Shown in pieces: positions 6,520-11,292 of a stretch of DNA of 11,292 nt (positions are counted from its first letter, which is position 1; each line of letters begins with the position of its first letter). The notes under the pieces are model-generated. The model made no database searches. It was not told where the DNA came from and worked only from the letters and a program-made list of their open reading frames with translations. The translations under genes were made by a program, and so were the position numbers. The DNA is from Candidatus Woesearchaeota archaeon (lineage in GTDB: Archaea; Nanobdellota; Nanobdellia; Woesearchaeales; GW2011-AR4). Location of the stretch: assembly GCA_016185955.1 (NCBI GenBank), contig JACPMQ010000075.1, forward strand, positions 1 through 11,292. Reading direction: 5' to 3'.

Positions 6520-6551
6520 GTTAACAGTTACGTTTTTTAGTAACTGCTAAC
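6520..6551 (+). repeat. 12-bp stem-loop next to module E
   Basis: GTTAACAGTTAC (6520-6531) faces GTAACTGCTAAC (6540-6551) with one mismatched position and the loop GTTTTTTA. The right arm is the first part of module D. Confidence 0.65.
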
Positions 6552-6605
6552 AGGACTTTGTTTGATAAGAGGGGTTTTTGCGAAAGTCTAATTCGTGCTT
6601 GTGCG
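6540..6605 (+). repeat. module D, copy 1 (direct repeat of 11007-11074)
   Basis: Shared blocks in the same order are GTAACTGCTAAC (6540-6551), CTTTGT (6556-6561), GGGTTTTTGCGAAAGTC (6572-6588, perfect) and GTGCTTGTGCG (6595-6605, perfect). The spacing from CTTTGT to GGG is identical (16 bases) in both copies. This copy has six bases (TAATTC) where the other has one (G). No function is recognised. Confidence 0.75.
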
Positions 6606-6680
6606 GAGCCATACATTCCTCTCAACCTCGCAATGCTGCGGCATTGCTCGGGTCGCTTATCACAATTCTGTGAAACTTTT
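6606..6680. other. array-specific segment with two small hairpins, no gene
   Basis: This part of the left array has no counterpart on the right. It contains GCAATGC-TGCG-GCATTGC (6630-6647), a 7-bp stem with a four-base loop, and TCACA-ATTC-TGTGA (6660-6673). An open frame of 73 codons crosses it on the minus strand, but it spans three repeat modules and is not believed. Confidence 0.5.
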
Positions 6681-6746
6681 CTGAATTGGCAAATTACAGC
6701 GGAGAACACAAATAATTGATCAAAATTACTTAGTTGCGCCACTATA
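6681..6746 (+). repeat. module F, copy 1 (inverted relative to 11075-11184)
   Basis: The 34 bases at 6681-6714 are the reverse complement of 11151-11184 with one mismatch, and the 17 bases at 6730-6746 (TTAGTTGCGCCACTATA) are the perfect reverse complement of 11075-11091. The spacer is 15 bases here and 59 bases in the other copy. The module ends six bases before the cysC stop codon, so it may form the 3' end of that operon's transcript. Confidence 0.85.
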
Positions 6747-6752
6747 TATTCC

Positions 6753-7283
6753 CTAGATTATCCCCATTTCCTTCAGCTTTGTTATCAATTTGGTTACAGA
6801 CTCGTCAGCAGATTCTATTTCAGTATTTAAAACTATATCAGGATTTTTTGGCTCTTCATAATTTAAAGAGCCGTGCTTGAAATGCTCAAATCCACTTTCC
6901 ATTTTTTCTGATTTTTTATAATGCCCTTTCACATCCCTTTTTTTGCATGTTTCCAGAGAGCATTTTACATAAACCAAAAGCACCCTTTTCAGGATTTTTT
7001 TTGCGTACTGCCTTGATTTTTCAGTTGGAGATGCTACTGATGCTATTGTTATAGCCCCATTCTCAGAAATTATCTTGCAAATATTAGCCACCCTTTTCAT
7101 ATGCTCATTTCTCTCTTTTAAGGAATATCCTAAATCTGAAGATACAGCCTTTCTCAGCTCATCGCCGTCAAGAATAACTGCCTTGATATTATTTTTTCTC
7201 AGAATTTCTGCCAGCTTATTGGCTATGGTTGATTTTCCTGCTCCATGAAGCCCTGTAAACCATAAAGTCCATGCTTCTGTCAT
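6753..7283 (-). CDS. cysC: adenylylsulfate (APS) kinase-like protein
   Basis: 176 aa, close to the usual size of stand-alone APS kinases. WFTGLHGAGKST (8-19) is the P-loop with K17, and LDGDELR (38-44) holds the phosphate-transfer aspartates. DLGYS (50-54) with ERNEHMKRVA, SVASP (82-86, usually SxISP), RDVKGHYKK (116-124) and YEEPKNPDIVLNT (142-154) follow the family order. APS kinase phosphorylates the 3'-OH of adenylylsulfate to give PAPS, the sulfate donor for sulfotransferases. The glycine-rich loop has His where Ser is usual (GLHGAGKS). The start overlaps the stop of the PHP gene (ATGA), and it is the last gene of the operon. A related P-loop kinase acting on another substrate is possible, since no ATP sulfurylase or sulfotransferase is in the window. 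Confidence 0.85.
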   Translation of the reverse strand: MTEAWTLWFTGLHGAGKSTIANKLAEILRKNNIKAVILDGDELRKAVSSDLGYSLKERNEHMKRVANICKIISENGAITIASVASPTEKSRQYAKKILKRVLLVYVKCSLETCKKRDVKGHYKKSEKMESGFEHFKHGSLNYEEPKNPDIVLNTEIESADESVTKLITKLKEMGII

Positions 7284-8146
7284 TTTCCTAAAAATTTTTT
7301 AAGCTCTTTTAAAACTTTATATGGAACATTTACTTCCCCTAAAGTGAATCTGTAATTGCCGTGATGGTCATTGCCGCCGCTTTCAAGCACTTTTTTTGAT
7401 TTCGCAATTTTTTTATAAAAGCCTATTAATTTTTCATTGCTTTTTTTATCAATATTCAATTCAGGGCATCTAATATGGTAAGGATAATATGTTTCTATTC
7501 CATTCCCATTATTATCAACAAAATAATTAATGATTTTTATTGAGTCTTCTCTTCGGTAAATTCCTGGATGGGCTAAAATCGATATTCCTCCAGCGCCTTT
7601 AATGGTTTTTACAGCATCCTTAATTGAAACCCTGTCATTGGTTTTAACAAATGCTTTTTTTCCTTCACCTATCAGTTTGTCAAAAACTTCTCTTACAGAT
7701 GCAAATTTGTCTGGATACTTGTTAAGCAGGTATTTTGCGATATGAGGCCTTCCAAAAGCCCCTTTAACCGTTTTTTTTACATCTTCATACGCTATTTCAT
7801 AGCCAAACTCTTTTAATTTTTTAATTATTTGCTTTTTATTCTCTTCCCTTTTTGTGTTGACATGCTTTATTAGCCTAATCAATTTTTTATTATTAAAGTC
7901 TATAAACAGCCCAAGAACATCTATTTTATCATAATTAAACAGGGGGTCGTCGCAGCTTAATTCAATTCCAGGCACTACTTCTATATTTTTGCCATTTGAA
8001 TATTTAATAGCGCTTTTTATCGAATCTAAAGAATCGTGGTCTGTTATTGCTATTGCTTTTAGTTTTTTTTTAATTGCAAGCTCTATTAATTCCTCTGGAG
8101 TTGGTTCACCATCAGAAGCCACAGTATGGCATTGCAAATCTATCAT
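7280..8146 (-). CDS. PHP-domain phosphoesterase of the YciV/TrpH type
   Basis: 288 aa. The PHP motifs appear in order: DLQCHTVASDG (3-13), ITDHDS (34-39), PGIELSC (59-65), FGRPHIAKYL (131-140), ILAHPG (190-195) and GGNDHHG (257-263). Length and motif order match the YciV/TrpH group, which includes 3',5'-nucleotide bisphosphate phosphatases that degrade pAp and RNase AM, a 5'-3' exonuclease. The first metal-binding histidine (DLHxH) is Gln here (Q5, codon CAA), so one metal site may be altered; the remaining His/Asp/Glu ligands appear to be kept. The start overlaps the HIT gene stop by four bases, and its own end overlaps cysC. Since PAPS-dependent transfer releases pAp, pairing with cysC makes pAp removal the favoured role. 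Short RNA or DNA ends are the other likely substrates. Confidence 0.85.
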   Translation of the reverse strand: MIDLQCHTVASDGEPTPEELIELAIKKKLKAIAITDHDSLDSIKSAIKYSNGKNIEVVPGIELSCDDPLFNYDKIDVLGLFIDFNNKKLIRLIKHVNTKREENKKQIIKKLKEFGYEIAYEDVKKTVKGAFGRPHIAKYLLNKYPDKFASVREVFDKLIGEGKKAFVKTNDRVSIKDAVKTIKGAGGISILAHPGIYRREDSIKIINYFVDNNGNGIETYYPYHIRCPELNIDKKSNEKLIGFYKKIAKSKKVLESGGNDHHGNYRFTLGEVNVPYKVLKELKKFLGK

Positions 8147-8775
8147 TTTACTTTCAATATCCCTATTAGCTCCTTTGCCAGTTGATTAAACCTTTTTGCT
8201 TCAATCATTGCTTTCTTGACAGGCTCCATTTTTACAAATTCCTTTCCATTTTTTTCCTTGAATACCTCTTTTTTTTCAAAAGAGCTGTCAACAGTGTAAG
8301 GCTGCCCAATGGCATTTCTAAAAGGGAATATTTTAATGTGCAAATGCTCTTTTTTTTCTTTCCATGTTGTGCATTTTCCATATGTTGCTATAGGCACAGA
8401 TAATTCTTTTTTCTCGGAATCAGCTTTTGAATTTTCATTATCCATGAGAATTGCCGTCATAGCCCTGCATATTTTTGAAAATGCTGCCCCAAAATTTTTT
8501 CCCAAGCCATGATAGGATTCTACCTGCGAAAAGTGAGTTAAATGCAAAAGCGGCATTAATTGTATGGTAAAATCCAGTTTTGGATTGCCGCCGGTTTTTG
8601 GCGACAATGTTGCGAACCATCCGTTTTTTGCATTCCCTATCCTGTAGATTATTGTTCCATAGCCTGTATTTTTGCCAATCTCATAGCACGCTTCCTTGCA
8701 TAAGTTGCAATTGCTTTTCATGCTCACACCCTCATTAAACAATTTTTCAGTTTCTTTTGGATTCATTTTAATCAT
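8143..8775 (-). CDS. HIT-like (histidine triad/GalT superfamily) protein
   Basis: 210 aa from the ATG at 8775. C23 and C26 (CNLC) recall the zinc-binding cysteines at the start of many HIT proteins; a third cysteine is C30. TLSPKTGG (56-63) is followed by HLTHF at 78-82. HLHIKIF at 144-150 fits the triad HxHxH, with the last His replaced by Lys148; the middle His (H146), which forms the covalent nucleotidyl intermediate in this superfamily, is present. HIT proteins hydrolyse or transfer nucleotides from adducts such as Ap4A, AMP-lysine or adenylylated DNA. Starts at TTG 8778 and ATG 8775 overlap the upstream gene; ATG 8766 falls just past that stop. It overlaps the PHP start by ATGA, so it is cotranslated. 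Family assignment is moderate and the substrate unknown. Confidence 0.65.
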   Translation of the reverse strand: MIKMNPKETEKLFNEGVSMKSNCNLCKEACYEIGKNTGYGTIIYRIGNAKNGWFATLSPKTGGNPKLDFTIQLMPLLHLTHFSQVESYHGLGKNFGAAFSKICRAMTAILMDNENSKADSEKKELSVPIATYGKCTTWKEKKEHLHIKIFPFRNAIGQPYTVDSSFEKKEVFKEKNGKEFVKMEPVKKAMIEAKRFNQLAKELIGILKVK

Positions 8776-9856
8776 CAATAACCTTTATGTATTCCTTATC
8801 TCTCCTATCATTAAGGTATGAATCAAAATATCCTATAACCATCCTATAATATTTTTCTCCAGAATCTTTAAGGACTTCTTCGACAATGCCGCTTGCTTCA
8901 ATTTTTTCGTTAGGATAAGCGAGCATGCAATAGTCTCTGGAATAAAAAACAACTTTGCTTATTTGCAGGTTCTTGCAAGATATGTCTCCGGAAGCAAATT
9001 TTGAGCCTGAAATTTCATAGCAGCCTGGCCTGACAACCGAATTTTTATTATCTTTAACAACGCCATGAAATTTAGCTGTTCCAATTCTTTTATATTTTTC
9101 TTCACCCCACTTAAACCATGCTTCATCTTCATTTTCAACGGCAAATATCACAAATAAGGTTTCTTTGAAAAACCCCTCAGACTTTTTCCGGTGCATATTC
9201 CGTATGTAAATTTCTTTTTTGTGCAGCATGTGCCTGTTTCTTTTTTTGTAAAACTCTTCCCATTCCTCATAGCTCTTCCATCTCAAGTCCTTATGCCTGT
9301 TTTTTTCCAGAAATTCCATCAACTCCCAAAATTTCTTTTTTCCATAAACAACTATGTTTATGTCCGAATGGTATTGTGAATAATTCCCCATTAAAGTTGA
9401 GTAGGTTATTCCAAGCTCTTTTAGCTCCAAGCCGCTTTTTAGGAGGAAAGATGCAAGCTCAACAACTGTTTTAAGGTGTTTGTCCAAATCCTTTTCGGGC
9501 ATGCTCATAAGCTCAGCAAGCCCTTCCCTCGGCAAGTAATGCCTTTCAATATTCTTTTTTGGAACGACAAAAAATAACGGGCTTTTGTCGTGCAATGGGC
9601 TCTTAAATATATATTCTGGGTAAGCCTTTGCGAAATCATCTATATACTGCTTCAGCTTGTCCTGCTCTACCCAAAGGTTAAGCCTGTTCATCTTTCTTCC
9701 TGAAATAAACCTGTAAGGCAGAAAATCGCTTGAAATTTTGTCAGTAGGTATGTACTTGGGCTTGATTAAAATCTTTTTGTCAGGATGCTGATTGCTGTAA
9801 ACTTGGCAATGCAGCCCATCAATTGTTGTAATTATCGAGGATTCGTAGAAGTGCAT
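8768..9856 (-). CDS. predicted nucleotidyltransferase (COG1665 family), paralogue B, with altered catalytic motif
   Basis: 362 aa. The N-terminus (DGLHCQVYSNQHPDKK, then KPKYIP at 32-37) and the segment VPKKNIERHYLPREGLAEL match the archaeal COG1665 proteins as I know them. The polymerase-beta-type motif lies at 149-171: GITYSTLMGNYSQYHSDINIVV. The canonical pair DxD is D165-I-N167, so the second metal-binding carboxylate is Asn (codon AAC). The C-terminal about 120 residues (from GTAKFHGVV to MVIGYFDSY) are strand-rich and may be an OB-like fold. It is a tandem copy of the gene at 9866-10936, which lies nine bases upstream and has an intact DxD. Activity is therefore doubtful; B may act as the partner of A in a heterodimer. 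The actual nucleotide and acceptor are unknown for this family. Confidence 0.75.
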   Translation of the reverse strand: MHFYESSIITTIDGLHCQVYSNQHPDKKILIKPKYIPTDKISSDFLPYRFISGRKMNRLNLWVEQDKLKQYIDDFAKAYPEYIFKSPLHDKSPLFFVVPKKNIERHYLPREGLAELMSMPEKDLDKHLKTVVELASFLLKSGLELKELGITYSTLMGNYSQYHSDINIVVYGKKKFWELMEFLEKNRHKDLRWKSYEEWEEFYKKRNRHMLHKKEIYIRNMHRKKSEGFFKETLFVIFAVENEDEAWFKWGEEKYKRIGTAKFHGVVKDNKNSVVRPGCYEISGSKFASGDISCKNLQISKVVFYSRDYCMLAYPNEKIEASGIVEEVLKDSGEKYYRMVIGYFDSYLNDRRDKEYIKVIDD

Positions 9857-9865
9857 TTTAACTTA

Positions 9866-10936
9866 TTAATCTATCAAGGCTTTTAAATATTCCTTTTCAC
9901 CTCTGTCAGTTGTGTAAGCATCAAAGTAGCCTATAACTAGCTGATAAAACTCATCATTTTTTGATTTGACTTTTTCCAGAAGCCCATATGCCTCTATTTG
10001 CTCGTTTTCCTTTGCTTGCAGGTTAAATGGCCTTGCCCAAACAACAATTTTCCTTATTGGCACATCCTCATAGCCCCCAAGCACTACACTGTCTTCCAGC
10101 TCATAATAGCCCGGCCTTACAATGGAATAATATGCATTTTTTACTTTAGCTTTTATTTTAATAGTTCCTAATGGCTCGTGCTGCGCATTCCAGTCATACC
10201 ACGATTTATTTTCATTTTCAATGCAGAAAAGCGAAAAAACATTGCCATCAATAAACCCATCATCCCTTTTTCTCGACATATTTGCAACATATTCCTTTTC
10301 GGTGTAAATCTTTGATACAACTCTGTCCTTATAATATTTTGCCCATTCCCCTTCAGATTTCCATTTTAATGAAGCATTATTGCATTTTTCCATATGTTTA
10401 ATGCCTTTCCATCCATTATCTATGCCGAAAATTAATATATCGATGTCAGATTTTCCCGGAGTATAATTTCCAAGCAAGGTTGAATGGCTTATTCCTAAAT
10501 TTTTTGCGGAAATGCCCGCTTCAACAAGAAATTCAATCATTTTTCTTGTTGCCTTAAGATAGCTGTCAAGCTCTTCCAAAGGCACTTTCAGCAATTCCTG
10601 CAGCCCTTTTTTTGTGTCATAAAACCTTTTTACTTTTTTTTGTGGCAGCCCTAAAAACCAGTTTTTATGCTTGCTGCATTCATAAATATATTCGGGAAAT
10701 TTTTTCTTTATTGCTTCCAGATTTTTTTTGACTATTTCTTTGTTATTAAATAAGTTAAACCTTGTCATGCATTTGCCAAATAAAAATCTCTTTTTTAGCC
10801 CAATCAAATTAATTAAGCTGCTCGGAATATACTTAGGCTTTGCTATAATAAATCCTTTGGGATGGCTGCTGCTATACACTTTAAATTGCATATCATCAGT
10901 GCTGTCTATTAAAGATGCTTCATGGAAATATGCCAT
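9866..10936 (-). CDS. predicted nucleotidyltransferase (COG1665 family), paralogue A
   Basis: 356 aa, first gene of the five-gene operon. It resembles paralogue B along its whole length: SSSHPKGFIIAKPKYIP near 22-38, FLFGKCMTRFNL, LPQKKVKRFYDTKKGLQEL, and the C-terminal RPGYYELED and LVIGYFDAY. The nucleotidyltransferase motif is GISHSTLLGNYTPGKSDIDILI (148-169), with the GN turn at 156-157 and metal-binding D164 and D166. It should therefore bind an NTP and two metals. The C-terminal strand-rich region is a possible nucleic-acid or sugar-nucleotide binding domain (inference). The ATG at 10936 follows a strong TATA box by about 50 bases, giving a short leader. The transferred group and acceptor are not known to me for this family; tRNA, DNA ends, a protein and a small molecule are all possible. 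Confidence 0.8.
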   Translation of the reverse strand: MAYFHEASLIDSTDDMQFKVYSSSHPKGFIIAKPKYIPSSLINLIGLKKRFLFGKCMTRFNLFNNKEIVKKNLEAIKKKFPEYIYECSKHKNWFLGLPQKKVKRFYDTKKGLQELLKVPLEELDSYLKATRKMIEFLVEAGISAKNLGISHSTLLGNYTPGKSDIDILIFGIDNGWKGIKHMEKCNNASLKWKSEGEWAKYYKDRVVSKIYTEKEYVANMSRKRDDGFIDGNVFSLFCIENENKSWYDWNAQHEPLGTIKIKAKVKNAYYSIVRPGYYELEDSVVLGGYEDVPIRKIVVWARPFNLQAKENEQIEAYGLLEKVKSKNDEFYQLVIGYFDAYTTDRGEKEYLKALID

Positions 10937-10983
10937 TTTCTTGCTTAATCTTGTCTTAAGTTTTCATTATAGAACTTTTGGTG

Positions 10984-10998
10984 AAATATAAACCTTTG
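10984..10998 (-). promoter_or_regulatory. BRE/TATA promoter of the five-gene operon
   Basis: On the minus strand the sequence is ACAAAGGTTTATATTTC-like: a purine-rich BRE (AAAGG) followed by TTTATATTT. The TATA core is 10984-10992. Transcription would start near 10962, giving a leader of about 25 bases before the ATG at 10936. This is the best-looking archaeal promoter in the window. Confidence 0.55.
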
Positions 10999-11006
10999 TG
11001 TGTTGG

Positions 11007-11074
11007 GTAAATGCTAACATATCTTATATCTTTGTCCGAGAATCAGGGTTTTTGCGAAAGTCGGTGCTTGTGCG
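11007..11074 (+). repeat. module D, copy 2 (direct repeat of 6540-6605)
   Basis: GTAAATGCTAAC (11007-11018), CTTTGT (11030-11035), GGGTTTTTGCGAAAGTC (11046-11062) and GTGCTTGTGCG (11064-11074) follow the same order and orientation as in the left array. It begins just upstream of the operon promoter. Confidence 0.75.
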
Positions 11075-11184
11075 TATAGTGGCGCAACTAAATAATGGAA
11101 CAATAATTATTGCGCCACTATGCTAAAGAACACAAACTATTTCAATAAACTATTTGTGTTCTCCGCTGAAATTTGCCAATTCAG
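11075..11184 (-). repeat. module F, copy 2 (inverted relative to 6681-6746), with an expanded spacer
   Basis: Both outer blocks of F are present in reverse complement (11151-11184 and 11075-11091). The spacer between them is 59 bases instead of 15. The extra bases contain inverted partial copies of both blocks, giving two hairpins: ATAGTGGCGCAA (11076-11087) with TTGCGCCACTAT (11110-11121), and GAACACAAA (11128-11136) with TTTGTGTTC (11153-11161). Confidence 0.85.
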
Positions 11185-11210
11185 GCTCAGTAGAAATCCT
11201 TAACAAATAT

Positions 11211-11292
11211 AAGTGGCTGCTCCAAAATAAGGGGCGGTGGGCGGGCAGAAGAATGTTAATTGTGCTATCAAAATGGCGTGTATGTGCAAAAT
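11211..11292 (+). repeat. module E, copy 2, cut by the window end
   Basis: These 82 bases match 6370-6451 at all but two positions (both near 11285-11290), in the same orientation. The left terminal repeat and the G-rich run (11231-11245) are unchanged. The right half lies beyond the window. The flank TTAACAAATAT just left of it resembles the inverted right flank of copy 1 (ATATTGTTAAC), so the similarity extends a little past the 13-bp ends. Confidence 0.9.

Noticed and set aside
6364..6520. target-site duplication around module E (ACATTG before, ATATTG after)
   Set aside because: The match is five of six bases and the positions are not symmetric about the element ends, so chance is a fair explanation.
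6521..6742. 73-codon minus-strand open frame between cysC and module E
   Set aside because: It crosses modules D and F and several hairpins, has no recognisable domain, and the matching repeat sequence on the right does not preserve the frame.
6293..6752. tRNA, RNase P or SRP RNA gene in the left array
   Set aside because: No cloverleaf, no conserved RNase P or SRP core sequence and no TTCGANTC-type T-loop were found; the pairing fits palindromic repeats better.
6370..11292. classical composite transposon
   Set aside because: No transposase gene or remnant is seen in either array or between them, so only a repeat-bracketed cassette is claimed.

Overview
The window looks archaeal, most likely a small-genome, AT-rich lineage of the DPANN type (Woesearchaeota/Pacearchaeota-like); this placement is an inference of moderate-to-low confidence. 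The signs are heavy use of ATA and AGA/AGG codons, Lys/Ile-rich proteins, archaeal TATA-type promoters sitting about 25 bases ahead of start codons (near-leaderless genes), ATGA start/stop overlaps, and a pair of proteins of the archaeal predicted nucleotidyltransferase family COG1665. No rRNA, tRNA, CRISPR array or transposase gene is visible.

Left part (1-3902), nucleotide-sugar genes. A minus-strand gene encodes a ribbon-helix-helix DNA-binding domain fused to a degenerate sugar nucleotidylyltransferase. It is divergent from a tight plus-strand operon: ugd (UDP-glucose 6-dehydrogenase), a glucose-1-phosphate nucleotidylyltransferase-like gene, and a UDP-glucuronate decarboxylase. Together these could convert glucose-1-phosphate to UDP-glucose, UDP-glucuronate and UDP-xylose. 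The 74-base divergent promoter region holds a 10-bp-phased direct repeat that is a candidate operator for the fusion protein.

Middle (3903-6292), envelope genes. After a convergent junction with long hairpins, the minus strand carries a CDP-alcohol phosphatidyltransferase-like membrane protein with an unusual active-site motif, followed by a Wzx/PST-type polysaccharide flippase. The two groups together suggest a surface polysaccharide or glycolipid locus, though no glycosyltransferase lies in the window.

Right part (6293-11292). A five-gene minus-strand operon runs from about 10936 down to 6753: two tandem COG1665 nucleotidyltransferase paralogues, a HIT-like protein, a PHP phosphoesterase of the YciV/TrpH type, and an APS-kinase-like gene (cysC). 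The last three overlap by ATGA junctions. A PAPS-making kinase overlapping a relative of pAp phosphatases suggests sulfation chemistry; the whole set could alternatively act on nucleic-acid ends or nucleotide adducts. The operon is bracketed by two complex repeat arrays (6327-6746 and 11007-11292) that share three modules: E (145 bp, palindromic ends, G-rich), D (about 65 bp, direct) and F (inverted). This makes the operon look like a cassette that could be lost, gained or inverted. The second E copy is cut by the window end.
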